Shown here piece by piece: positions 8,420 to 18,217 of a stretch of 23,277 nucleotides of DNA (positions are counted from its first letter, which is position 1; each line of letters starts with the position of its first letter). Made by a program: the position numbers and the translations under genes. Source of the DNA: Phoronis pallida (Eukaryota > Phoronida > Phoronidae); assembly GCA_028565715.1 (NCBI GenBank), contig JAOXYC010224237.1:4012-27288 (forward strand), read 5' to 3'. The notes beneath the pieces were generated by a model, which worked only from the letters and a program-made list of their open reading frames with translations, ran no database searches and was not told where the DNA came from.

Positions 8420-8991
8420 ATGAAGCTGGTGCTCCTTGTGTTGTTGGTGGCGACCGTATGTTACGGTAAGTAATGTGTTTTTACGCATCACAAGTTTTGA
8501 CAAATGTTTGACTATAGTACTAGGATTTTTAAAAACGACACTTTTAAATTTGGCAAATATTATAGCAGTGTCCGAAACATTTACATTTGTATTTTTGTAA
8601 GCAGTTTATCATTGTGCTAAAAAACGAGCTGATTTGCTGTAGGTAAAAACATTCGATCCAACACACAACTGATATAGGAACAACGAGTGGGTAGACGAGA
8701 TTAAAAATGTATATTTTAAATACAAGACTAAAACAAAATAAGACAATTTGAGGTCCAAACAAAGTAGAAATGTTATCCGATTAATTATCGAAATATTATT
8801 ACATTCTTTCAGTCTCCAGTCGGGCAGTTTCTGACGGTACTTATGCAAGCGTTGATGATTTTGACGCCAGAGGCGCTGAGGATTCAGATGATATTTACGT
8901 GGACGATGTGGCGAGCGACCCGCGCCAGAAGCGAGCTCATTGGGAATCATCACCAACCAACATCTGGACGGGCGTACCTAGCTGGAAATAA
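8420..8991 (+). CDS. Two-exon secreted peptide precursor (74 aa), MKL family member 3
   Basis: Exon 1 is 8420-8465, exon 2 is 8813-8991; the 347-bp phase-1 intron is G|GTAAGT...TTTCAG|TC. Residues 1-15 are the signal peptide (MKLVLLVLLVATVCY), one codon shorter than in the sisters. The pro-region is strongly acidic (about half Asp/Glu between 29 and 48) and ends DPRQKR, the same RQKR site as the sister genes. Cleavage would free a single 18-residue C-terminal peptide with three Trp, starting AHWESS. The KRDANSF block of the other two is absent; only a DFDAR remnant is seen. AATAAA overlaps the stop (8987-8992) and a second is at 9030-9035, preceded by the shared AATTCAG at 9007. This is the most diverged of the three plus-strand genes. 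Antimicrobial, venom and signalling roles are all possible. Confidence 0.78.
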
Positions 8992-9035
8992 ACGTATTTA
9001 CAAAGAAATTCAGAACTGTAAAACTGAAAAATAAA
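8987..9035 (+). terminator. Poly(A) signals of family member 3
   Basis: AATAAA at 8987-8992 overlaps the TAA stop. A second AATAAA at 9030-9035 follows AATTCAG...AAACTG, the arrangement also found in the 3' ends of the genes at 2920 and 4767. The second is therefore the likelier functional signal. Confidence 0.6.
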
Positions 9036-9039
9036 GCTA

Positions 9040-10540
9040 TCGTAATAAAATTTATATTTCCTTTTTCATGTGCACACTTATAGGAATTGAATTTCATTTT
9101 CCCATTTTTGCCGCTATAACATGTTCAGGCGACAGTTCAACACAGTTTTAAACAAAGAATATGTCAACATTACCAGATTGGGCTTACAACTGACACCCGA
9201 AGAAATCATTTTTTTTTATCAAAACTGATGAAACTTGCCACGGAGATACAAAATTGGTCACTTACATAAAAAACTGCTACTTTTGCTATCAAAAACAGGA
9301 AAAAAACGAAGTGCAGTGATTCCTTTTTTGGAAGATTTAAGCAAAACAGATTTGAACTGAAAATTTTATATGGTTGCACACAAGATGAGTTGTCTGCCGG
9401 GATGAAACAAAACCTAATGTCAGAAAATGGTTTTTATTTGATTTGTCAGATTACAAAAATTGATCAAAATTAAGAAACAATCTTTCTGAGTTATTTTGTT
9501 TAAATAATTTTATACGATAAAATCCTGATCACTGGCGGCTAAAATGCAATCGAATGATAAAAATACGTAGAATACAGGGATTTTGGCGGGTCTATTAATC
9601 AATTACCAGCGATAATAGTCAACAAAGTTGAATACAAATATCATATTCAATAACTATAATCAACACGTTGAAACCGCTACAACACCTTTGTATTGTGAAA
9701 TATTGAAAATATATTACTAAACATTGTTTATCAAATCACACCAAAACAAATGGCAAACAATAGCCATTCACTGATATTATTTATTCTACCCACATCACAA
9801 TCCATATATGTTATATGAAACAGGTGTAAAATCAATGTATCTAAAGGCGATTAGGGGTATGAGGTTTGAGACTGTTTCCGGAGGCTGTCAGGACACGTTA
9901 TACAGGGGAGTTGCGGGATATTGAGTCACTGACCGTGAGTTAACTGTTCAATTGTCTTTCTCTACGTACACGAAGGTCTGCTTCAAAAAGTTGTTGTTAT
10001 TGTAAGCACCGCGTAAATAATTACTTAAAGTAATTACAAATTGAATACATTATTTTGCCTACCTAGGACGTATAGCAACCAAGGTCTACATGTAGGCTGT
10101 CATGTGACCTGTAATCTGACTACGGGAAGGGTTGAGTTTTTTTACTTTAATCTTTGATACATCTACACAGTTACGGAGGTACACAATGGTGACAGTTTTG
10201 AAGGAGGGGTCATGAAGGTTGTTATGTTTGTCTATTTTTACAAAATTTGAGGTCTTTACATAGCTTACAGGTGAAGATCATTTTCATGGATTATGCTAGC
10301 TCTGATAACTCCTGTCTCACGTCTTCAAATTTGAAATAAAAATGGAACAGTAGATATGCGGTAACGTAATATTCCAAAGAGTTCACGTATGTTATTGCTG
10401 TGTACACGTAGTTTATCGGCATATTCTAAATCAGTTTTTTGTTCCCTGATGAGTTTCTAAATTTGAATAATCCGATATAAGCAATGTAAAACAGATGTTT
10501 ATGAGAATAGAATATGAATATGATAAAACACCGTAGTGCT
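9040..10540. other. AT-rich non-coding stretch
   Basis: I see no gene, repeat or RNA structure that I can defend in these 1.5 kb. All frames are short and contain frequent stops. Confidence 0.5.
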
Positions 10541-10705
10541 GCTACACTTTGCCTGCTCATAAGCAATCCCGCATCATCAGCAGCATACCTCCCGCCAGTT
10601 TTCGGGGCCGAATGCTGAAATTGGCTTAAGTTGGGAGGCGCCCCAGCAGAGGTGATCAGTCTCTACCTGCGGAATCAAGATGTGATCCGTAATGCAAAGT
10701 GTAGC
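10541..10705. repeat. 165-bp structure with perfect 12-bp inverted ends
   Basis: GCTACACTTTGC at 10541-10552 is matched exactly in reverse complement at 10694-10705. Inside, CCTCCC near 10590 pairs with GGGAGG near 10635, and GCCAGTTTTCGG nearby has a partial inverted partner, so the whole could fold. It is more GC-rich than its surroundings. No clear target duplication flanks it, so a small MITE is only a possibility. Confidence 0.5.
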
Positions 10706-12287
10706 CTAGGACAAAGGAGCTAGGAAGTATTGCGACTATGGTTTTAGACCTGATAATGCTTCCCGCTGTCTCACGTCCAGCAGTCTGTCACACCACTGAC
10801 TGGACAGCAGTCCACTGCCCCAACCAACCAGAGTAGACCCTAGGGTGTACCAGATCATGTTTCATGCCTGCAGAGGCCACCGACAATATCTACCCTCAAC
10901 CATCTCCAGTCTCTCCTGGATGTCTCTGGTCTTTCCCAATTGTCAGCCAGACTTTCCTGGTGGTCAGCCAGCCTTTCGGTCAACGAAAAGTAAAATAGAT
11001 GAGTCATAGTGTAAAAGCGAAATTCCACAGCCTCTTCAAAGTTATGTAGACAATATCGCAGAGTTTTTGAAAAATAAAAAGTGTTCAAACCTATACTTTA
11101 AATAGGTCGACAAACGACAAAAGTTTTGAACATTGAAAACCGCCCGAATACTTTTAAATCTGTAGCGGACATTTTGTGGGAAAACAAAATCGACATATTT
11201 TTTCAATCCAGTGAAGTATAGCTTAGCCCTTTTCTCAAAAAAAAAACTAATCCTATTGTCTGCATTAAGAAAATAAGACGACCTGTATGAAGCCGTAGAT
11301 TTGAACACTTGGAATGTGATTTTAACTTGAACCATCATTGAAAACGGATTGTATGTGGCAACAAAACAACCTGATTAAATTACGAAGGGCAAAATCCGCT
11401 CGTGTATTAAACTCAGTTTTAATGAGATGGTAACTTTTTTATTCGTTTGATGAGGAATATTTTCTGTGACTTGGGTTATTGACGTAAGTCGCCAGTTTAT
11501 TATGTGCATTATGCTAATTTTAGATTAAGCGTTGGTCGTTTCGATTCGAATCATCAGGTTAACAATTATCAAAACTTCTGACAATGTTTGTATTGCGATC
11601 GTGTGATAAGTTTATTTATCAGAGAGTTGCCAAGCTATTTTCTTTTATAAATGGGTCCCATGTGTTTGGGGATATCTGATATCAATAACATTACCCATTG
11701 TTTTACTGTGAAGGTTTTGTTTCATAAACGTACAATGCTGCTCAGAAACAATACAAGTACACGTCATTTCAAGCCAATCGATGGAGGGGAGCTATATATT
11801 GAACGCCCTTTGACATTAAAAACTCCCACATAGACGTTTACTCAGGTTATACCAATTGTAAACAATATATATCTAATGAATTTGAGAAAAGGAATTGATA
11901 TTTCTTTAAGTAATCTTAACTGTATGAAATGATTTCTGGTTTATATTTATTTAATCGTCACAGTGCCACAGCCTATGAAGTCGCCTTTACTGGTTTGTTT
12001 GGTTTGTATCTTAGAACTTCAATAGGAAATAATTAATTAAGCAAGTTATGTTGGGTCAATCGAAGTAAAGTGAAAATGAATTTAGTTACTTTATGAAACA
12101 TAAATGCAATTTGAAATTACACTTATGTAATGAATGCTTTAATAAAATATATGTTATATAGAAGATGTTGTTGGAAGAGATTTTCAAAAGGTCGAATTAA
12201 AATATATCATAAGTGCGGATATATACATGTATATACACTCGAATAATGAAGTTGAATTGAAACGTTACGTATTTTTTTCTTTTTCAG
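10706..12287. other. Non-coding stretch with repetitive minus-strand frame
   Basis: The first 280 bp remain GC-richer and contain an imperfect direct repeat (GTCAGCCAGACTTTCC / GTCAGCCAGCCTTTCGG, about 10941-10979). The rest is AT-rich. A polypyrimidine tract at 12271-12285 ends in the CAG acceptor used by the next gene, so part of 11.9-12.28 kb is probably its 5' intron. Confidence 0.4.
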
Positions 12288-12347
12288 ACGACGTTTGGAT
12301 AAATTCGCTAATCTCAATGGATATTTATTAATTACATCAAGATCACC

Positions 12348-12698
12348 ATGGCAACGACACCCATTGACCAATCCGAGATGTCGACGCAGGGGTTCGCAAC
12401 GGAAGACCCCCTAGCTCAACATAGACGACTATTAGCCATACCTTACGTACTTTGGACCCTCGCCATTGTCATTTTTCTTGTAATCTCATTCCTGCTTTTT
12501 CGATACCGTAAGAAGCTTGATAAGATTGAGAAACTAGAACTTCTAGAAGTAAAAATTCTTAACACAAATGACTTGAATATCCACAAAAAATCTCAAAGGA
12601 TAGGAGGAGGTGCGTGGCGGCCATTTGGAACTAACGTTGTCATGCATGGTATATTTTTAGGAGCACACAAAGGAGGACGAAGAAACTCGCTACCATAA
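12348..12698 (+). CDS. Small single-pass membrane protein (116 aa as read through)
   Basis: The ATG sits in a near-ideal context (ATCACCATGG) 60 bp downstream of a strong 3' splice site (polypyrimidine then TTTTCAG|ACG, exon starting at 12288), so a 5'UTR exon lies upstream. Residues 1-29 are polar. Residues 30-51 form one hydrophobic helix (IPYVLWTLAIVIFLVISFLLF), followed at once by RYRKK and a charged, possibly coiled KLDKIEKLELLEV segment. This predicts an N-out, C-in topology without a cleaved signal. After residue 87 the frame meets a good donor (GAG|GTGCGT, 12610). Splicing there to AACAG|TC at 12889 keeps phase and gives a different 121-residue protein. I do not recognise the family. 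Confidence 0.55.
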   Translation: MATTPIDQSEMSTQGFATEDPLAQHRRLLAIPYVLWTLAIVIFLVISFLLFRYRKKLDKIEKLELLEVKILNTNDLNIHKKSQRIGGGAWRPFGTNVVMHGIFLGAHKGGRRNSLP

Positions 12699-12857
12699 AT
12701 CCTAGTATCAATTCAAAATAGGAGATTTCTCAAAAATTGATGAGGAGATTTTTAAAAAAAGTGGATGAATCCCTCACTTTATACGCCGTTCGTGCCAAAT
12801 ATTGGGGGAAAACAAGTCGCTGGATATTGTGGCGTTAACTCAGGCATTTGACACAAA

Positions 12858-12992
12858 ATGGCATTATCGCACGTAAAAGTGTTAACAGTCTTCCAAGAAA
12901 CGGAGATTAATGAACTGGTGATTTTACGACAAGAAGCGACGATACAAAAATATCCGAATTTAGCTGTGGAGAATATTTGTATGGCAACTTAG
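12858..12992 (+). CDS. Short frame, possible last exon of the membrane-protein gene
   Basis: A 44-codon frame starts with ATG in good context (AAAATGG) and ends at TAG. Its residues, such as FQETEINELVILRQEATIQ, look more protein-like than neighbouring frames. An acceptor-like TTAACAG|TC at 12881-12890 falls so that phase 1 is kept with the donor at 12610. The spliced product would be 87 residues of the membrane protein, one Val, then 33 residues. It may also be a chance frame. RNA evidence is lacking. Confidence 0.3.
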   Translation: MALSHVKVLTVFQETEINELVILRQEATIQKYPNLAVENICMAT

Positions 12993-13857
12993 TGTTACGA
13001 AACATTCGTTGTTGATACAAGTACCAATTGCCAAAAGTAGTTTCGTTCACGAAGTCTTGTAAAGCGTAAAAGCATTGATTTTGTTTAAGCAGTCTGTCTT
13101 GTTGATTTTTTTCAAATCTGGATTCTATACTGGTTGAACATTTTTTTTAACTTTCAAAAAATCAAAAATGCTGAAACGTATTTTTTTGAGAAAAATTTGA
13201 TCGAATAAATTTGGCCAAAAAACAAGTTTTGTCAACATGTACAAAATCCAGATTCTAACATTTTTTTTGTTTGAATGCTTTTAAAAAAGCGTAGCATATT
13301 GTCTGCGCTCTAAGTAGTGCCGGTGGCATTCTCGTAGGTTCGATCCTATGGGAAAGACTGATTTTTCAGTAGGTCTTTATACCGTTTAGTCAAAAAAGTG
13401 CGATTTCTTCACTGTCATTGAGATATTTATTTGTAGTTGTCACTTTTTATATTTGATGGTTCAAATTGTTGCACAATTATGTGTTTGTTAACATAAAATA
13501 TATTTTTCATTCACAGTCGTTCTATTTAAAAAAAACAAACACGACAGAAGTCACACGTACATAAAGTAAAAAAAACACTAAAATTCTAGTAAAATACACT
13601 ATGAGTGTTTCAGATAAATGCATTTGCCACTGTCAGATTATGTAATCTCAACTGTAAACGGCACAAACAGTCTACTTTAACATAAGTTGTTGCCTAAATC
13701 AGTTAGATTTTAAGTTCATCGCCCGTGTTGATGCAACAACTCACTGCCAATCACCCAGTTATCACAAAACCACTAAAAATGTAAACAATTCAAAAACATG
13801 AAAAAGTTGTATAAATTGTTTCTTACTTCTTAGTCAAGAAATTTAATGAGCTACAGC
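12993..13857. other. Convergent intergenic stretch
   Basis: Lies between the ends of a plus-strand and a minus-strand gene. AT-rich with many T runs. AATCTGGATT near 13115 has an inverted partner AATCCAGATT near 13245. Possible minus-strand poly(A) signals for the coiled-coil gene are ATTAAA at 13847-13842, just past its stop, and AATAAA at 13431-13426. Confidence 0.45.
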
Positions 13858-15180
13858 TCATGAACTTCTTCCCCTTTCTATGGCATCCACGCGTGCCATC
13901 AAAGCATCCAACTTTCGTGAAACGTTGTGCAAACTTTGCGTCAACTGAACATCATGCTGAAACGTACGGACCGCAGTTTGACGGTGAGTTTCTAAACCAT
14001 TTTCAGCCACGCGTTTCAAATATTCCTGCTTCAGTTCAACTTTAGTGATATTTTCGGCAATTTTCTGAAATGACACCTTTTGTAAATGTTGAGTGTGTCT
14101 CAAGACGTCCATGCTCGATTTCAACACATTGGTTGCGTTTCTTATTTGCCGTGCGTTTTTATTCATTTCATAACGATTTCGAACTAAGCATGAAAGTAAC
14201 AAATTCATCCGTCTCTGCAATACGGCGATATCATGTGCATTTGCGGTCAACGTTGAGTTGGAGTTCCCGAGAAGCTGAGCGTTCCCTTTGACCACTGTGG
14301 ACAGATTTTCTAACTTTTGGTCAAATGTTTCAATGGTGATCCTCACATTCGAATCCACCCTTGCGATTCCCTCCTCAATACTTTTGATTCCGTCATTTAT
14401 TCTTTCATCAAATATGGTTTTCATTTGGTAGGTTAAGTTGGACAATTCTGGGTCAATGTTGCGCTTCATTTCAGATAAATCACTGGTCAAATTCTGTAAC
14501 CAATCGTTTTGATCTTGTTGAACTTCGACAATTTTATGTAACTCTTTCAGAGTTCCATTATTCACGAATTTCAATTTTTTGTTTTCATCAGACAACAAAC
14601 TCATCCTTTGCTCGATATGACGGACGATTTCAGTTCCATTTATATAAGCTTGACTTTTCCTTTTAACTTCATCACCAATGACACCAACCTTTGCCTCCAG
14701 AATTTCCAGCGTTCGATTGTACTTCTCCATAAAGTTTGGAGTCGATACAGGCATACCACCACGCGTTCTCGACGTCAGTTTTAGAATAAGATTACTAAAA
14801 GTTCTATTCGTTTTAATCCCAGAGTTGTAATTTTGGTTTGGATCAACATACTCGCTTACGTTTTGATCTGACAGTCTAAAACGTGAAGCACCAAATTTTC
14901 GCGCGTGATCTGGTTGTTCTCGTTCCTCCAGTAGTTCCCGAAGTCGTCTGCTTTCGACTTCCGCTCTTTCCATACGGTTTTCTAATTCTGCAACACGAAC
15001 TATGTGAGACTCGATTAACACTTCCAACTGTTTTGACACTTTTTCAGAAATCTTTTCTTTCAATACATTAAATATGTATTGCGGGTCAACATGGTTTGCT
15101 AGTCTTGAAATGTCTCCCGTCATCTGACATTTAGAAACACTCAAATTCACAAATAATACAAAGATCACTGGTAAAGCCAT
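13858..15180 (-). CDS. Secreted, heavily N-glycosylated coiled-coil protein (440 aa)
   Basis: The open frame reaches 15363, but a minus-strand TATA box at 15304-15297 puts transcription start near 15270, so the first usable ATGs are 15195 and 15180. I choose 15180 because AAGATGG is the better context and the following MALPVIFVLFVNLSVSKCQ is a classic signal peptide. The rest is almost entirely charged, helical sequence: an RVAELENRMERAEVESRR stretch near the start and many Leu-spaced segments to a C-terminal RKLDALMARVDAIERG. I count twelve N-X-S/T sequons in the mature part (for example NVS, NRT, NGT, NLT, NIT). Only one Cys remains (LLSCLV), which could link chains. No globular domain such as fibrinogen or C1q follows. 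It resembles the stalk of multimerising extracellular proteins, but I cannot name a family. The coding part has no intron. Confidence 0.75.
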   Translation of the reverse strand: MALPVIFVLFVNLSVSKCQMTGDISRLANHVDPQYIFNVLKEKISEKVSKQLEVLIESHIVRVAELENRMERAEVESRRLRELLEEREQPDHARKFGASRFRLSDQNVSEYVDPNQNYNSGIKTNRTFSNLILKLTSRTRGGMPVSTPNFMEKYNRTLEILEAKVGVIGDEVKRKSQAYINGTEIVRHIEQRMSLLSDENKKLKFVNNGTLKELHKIVEVQQDQNDWLQNLTSDLSEMKRNIDPELSNLTYQMKTIFDERINDGIKSIEEGIARVDSNVRITIETFDQKLENLSTVVKGNAQLLGNSNSTLTANAHDIAVLQRRMNLLLSCLVRNRYEMNKNARQIRNATNVLKSSMDVLRHTQHLQKVSFQKIAENITKVELKQEYLKRVAENGLETHRQTAVRTFQHDVQLTQSLHNVSRKLDALMARVDAIERGRSS

Positions 15181-15296
15181 CTTTACAAATGTCATTAAAC
15201 CGTCGAAACTCGAAGACTTTGATAGCTCAAAATTGTAAAAACATATACACTTTGTAAATTCGTATTCTTGTTTTAGTACAAAATTTGTTGAAAGCC

Positions 15297-15304
15297 TTTT
15301 TATA
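15297..15304 (-). promoter_or_regulatory. TATA box of the coiled-coil gene
   Basis: On the minus strand GCCTATAAAAAGGC, a near-consensus TATA box. Its position rules out the longest possible N-terminus of the gene downstream, whose ATG codons at 15363 and 15309 would lie before transcription start. Confidence 0.7.
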
Positions 15305-15309
15305 GGCAT

Positions 15310-16678
15310 CACACATCGGATTTTTGCCAAAATTAGGAAACAAAAACACCAAATAAACATCACGTGGTCGTGGTTGTTTCTAGAATTCCATCGATTATTT
15401 TATTTTTCATACTGTTAATCAGATAAAATGAACAATGACATTAAAATAAGATTGTTTATTTTGTTACTCTTAATCTAATTTTTCAATTATTTGTAGGCCT
15501 ACTTATAATTTAATCAGATATGACGGACATTGACACTGAAATGAATTTATTTTCAAAACATCTTGTCATCAATATGTACATCCGGATGTTGGTGCAACAA
15601 TCACTTTATATCATAATTTAAATTGAACCAACTGTGGTAAACTTTTAACGGTTGTTGACCCCTTCATAATAATTGTGCAGTCACGACGTTGTAAGTGCAT
15701 CTTTCTTAATGCAGTTAATGCCATTTTAAATTTGAAGTCATAATTTTAAAAAATGTGTCAATAATTGCAGTATCGATGGACATTTCTATGAAATAGCGAT
15801 TTTGCTTTACGAGGGTGCTGCAGTCTTTGGCAGTAAGGTAATGGGTGTATTTTTTATCTGAGCGCGATACTCCGGACAAATGTAATGTAATTTTTAACAA
15901 CTTACTCCCAAAGGCTTCACTATGCGGGCCATCACATTCAGAGACCAGCCCTCTAAAAGAGCGCCTTTGGGGCTCTTTTGAAAATTCCCGAAAGAGCGCA
16001 AAATCTAAAAACTGGACAATTCGGGTCATCATTATTTCTTGGATTGAGATCCTTAGTTGAAGCGTTTTTTTAATTCTGTAAAGTCTCTTTTTCCGATAAG
16101 CGCTCATAGTTTCTAGAAGAGCACCCATGGGCGTTCTCATTTGGAGAAAAAGTCAACCTGAAAAATGGTGTTTTCCGAAAGCCGCGCCCAGGGAGCTCTT
16201 TCGGATATTCCCGGTATAACTTTCCTAATCTCAGTGGAATTTATTTGTACATTGAGATGGGAGAGGTGACTGTTTTATCAGACAGAAACGTAAGTGCCAA
16301 TGGCTGACTTCGAACTAGGAACCAATAAACGAGCTCTTGATTCCTAGCTTCGACCAGTAGCATTTGACTCCCTTATCTGGGCGTAACTACTAAATACTGA
16401 CGTGATTTCATTTGAACAATTATACAAGCCAGGGCCCATAGAGTATTAGCATGGAGGAGAAGGCGAAATTTGAAAGAAAAACGTCTACTTCAATTTCCCC
16501 GCGATCAAATGCCGGCATAAAACAAAGTTTTTAGAACATTCGACTTCGTGTTGTTTGTCAATAACCCCGTAAATAACCCATGCCATCAGCCCATTGTACT
16601 TTGTTCTTTTTGTTCTTAAAAATATTTATGTTTATTTGTTAATATCCCGCTCGATGGTCAGCTATAGCAAAAGCCACA
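15310..16678. other. Non-coding stretch with repeated GAAAGAGC motifs
   Basis: Between about 15945 and 16215 several direct and inverted CCGAAAGAGC / GAGCTCTTTCGG and AAAGAGC-type motifs recur, suggesting an old structured repeat. A 141-residue minus-strand frame covers 15715-16140 but has no domain, signal peptide or promoter and is probably chance within this repeat. Nothing else is recognised. Confidence 0.4.
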
Positions 16679-16733
16679 AGGGCACATGAACAGGGCATGT
16701 GAACAGGGCACACGGACGTACAGGGCATGTGAG
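16679..16733 (+). repeat. Imperfect short tandem repeat
   Basis: Four degenerate copies of a roughly 13-base AGGGCATGTGAAC unit, the third interrupted (CACACGGACGTAC). Confidence 0.75.
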
Positions 16734-16739
16734 ATTTGA

Positions 16740-17400
16740 AAACTAGATCAGATCAACAAATTTCGGTGATAACCAGATTGACGATCTTTGGCCTGAAATA
16801 TTCTAAAGAGTAGCCTACGTGGAAGCTAGGCAAATGGTACACGTTGTATAGTAAAATCTCATCATGATAACTTTCTGAATCATACCGTCAATTTTTGAGT
16901 ACATTAATTTATTACGAATTGATCTTCAATTGTGTCGGAACATATAAATATGTTCTGAACAATTATTTGTAACCGATCCGACGCCCGTTATCGTTTTTAC
17001 ATGTTGTGGCCGAGGTATAGATTTCAATTGTTTGAATAAACGGAATGGGCTAACCCCGCAATTTGAAAGTTGATTGGTTCTCTAAGAAACTTCTGACATC
17101 GGGGCCGGGCCTTGTCCAAGTTGAGAGGGTCCTCAAACGATGGCGTTGGCGGTATTCAGATTGATTACCTATACGCGTAGCTGCCAAGTTATTACAATGG
17201 AAGGGCCAACTCCAGACACGTTTCGCGTTGTGATGAAACCTTACTTTTCGTGTCTCGTATTTTGTTGACATTTGAATAATGATTTTTTTTTGTTATTGTT
17301 CGCCACTTTTCTCAGTCAGGTGATTTCCGCCTAGGATTTTGCGTACAGGTTGCAGTACAGCACATCTAGTCATTTTATGTAACTAAATTCATTACAGTTG
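16740..17400. other. Non-coding stretch
   Basis: No gene recognised. The minus-strand frame 17050-17271 starts in ordinary context and shows no domain or composition signal. Confidence 0.45.
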
Positions 17401-17530
17401 TTAAAGATACTCTCTCTGCGTTGGTTCAAATCCGTCGTCAAAAAGCAAATCAACTAGAAATTTTGTGTAGTACGAGTCCTTTGATGAACATAACATACTT
17501 GCATCCGAGTCATAAACATTGCAATTTGAG
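17401..17530. mobile_element. Half copy of the TTAA foldback element (C)
   Basis: TTAA at 17401-17404 followed by AGATACTCTCTCTGCGTTGG, identical to element B's left end, then CAACTAGA, TTTTGTGTA and GAGTCCTTTGATGAACATAA motifs of the same arm. Similarity fades near 17530 and no inverted right arm follows. The copy is either truncated or has lost one arm. Confidence 0.75.
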
Positions 17531-18217
17531 GATCCTCTTTACTAAAGGCCAATGGGTAATCCGGTTTTAAAGGAATGTACGTATATGTTTGAGCAACATT
17601 GTGTTTTTTATTGTAATTATAAATAACTTAACATTTACATTGAACGGGTATCAAACTTAATACTAGCACTTTTGGTTAATAACAAACTGAAACCCACACA
17701 ATTACTTCTAGTATGACTGTAACACTACACTTTTCACAACTATTGTTTACAAACAAATGACACTAACATCCGCATTTCCCTCTTACTCAAAATAATAACA
17801 CCGTTATCTGAATGGGTTTTCACTTAGATAACATTTAACCTAGGACGAACATGGATGGGACAGGTTAGTTTCAACTTTCATCATACAGAAAAAGTTCGAC
17901 AGCAGAGCCCTCTTTTGAGAAAAAAATCACAAGGCATGCCCAAAAGAGGGCTCTCTGCTATCAGATGTAGAATGTGTTGTTATTATTTGGATACAGTCGT
18001 AGTATGAACTTCAACATTTAAGTCCATGACAATAGTACCTATCTTCCTTGCAAGAAAAAATTAAACAGCTAATCAATGTTGATAATCAAACTGCAAAAAT
18101 CTAATTTATATTGAACATGTTTTTGGTACAGACTGTTCTTAGATGAAAAAAGTGGAAAACTCTAGAAAAACTTTATGAAGTTATATACCGAAATGCACAA
18201 TGACAACTAACGTACAA
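17531..18217. other. Non-coding stretch containing one strong hairpin
   Basis: Apart from the inverted repeat at 17900-17959 nothing is recognised. AT-rich; probably the 3' intergenic side of the kinase gene. Confidence 0.45.
17900..17959. repeat. Strong inverted repeat / hairpin
   Basis: AGCAGAGCCCTCTTTTG (17900-17916) faces CAAAAGAGGGCTCTCTGCT (17941-17959). The arms are complementary over 17 bp with a two-base bulge, separated by a 24-base loop. The length resembles a pre-miRNA-like stem, though the stem is short for one. Confidence 0.75.

Noticed and set aside
8609-8956. Minus-strand 115-residue frame
   Set aside because: It lies antisense to exon 2 and the intron of the gene at 8420, with no domain and a poor start.
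10855-11088. Minus-strand frame with LADHQ, reminiscent of LADHQ in the precursor at 1-348
   Set aside because: The match is five residues, the surrounding motif (DARTFL, KR sites, signal peptide) is missing, and the DNA is an imperfect direct repeat.
13310-13350. tRNA-like B box GGTTCGATCC
   Set aside because: No acceptable A box spacing, the T-arm does not pair properly and no acceptor stem forms. At best a tRNA-derived SINE relic.
15181-15363. Longer N-terminus for the coiled-coil gene starting at 15363
   Set aside because: The TATA box at 15304-15297 lies inside it, so these codons would be upstream of transcription start, and the internal ATG gives a clean signal peptide.
15715-16140. 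Minus-strand 141-residue frame
   Set aside because: No promoter, signal, domain or homologous feel, and it overlaps a stretch of recurring GAAAGAGC motifs. Most likely a chance frame.
16290-16390. Minus-strand tRNA-like stretch with GTTCGAAGTC
   Set aside because: No cloverleaf could be drawn and flanking stems do not pair. Not enough for a tRNA or SINE call.
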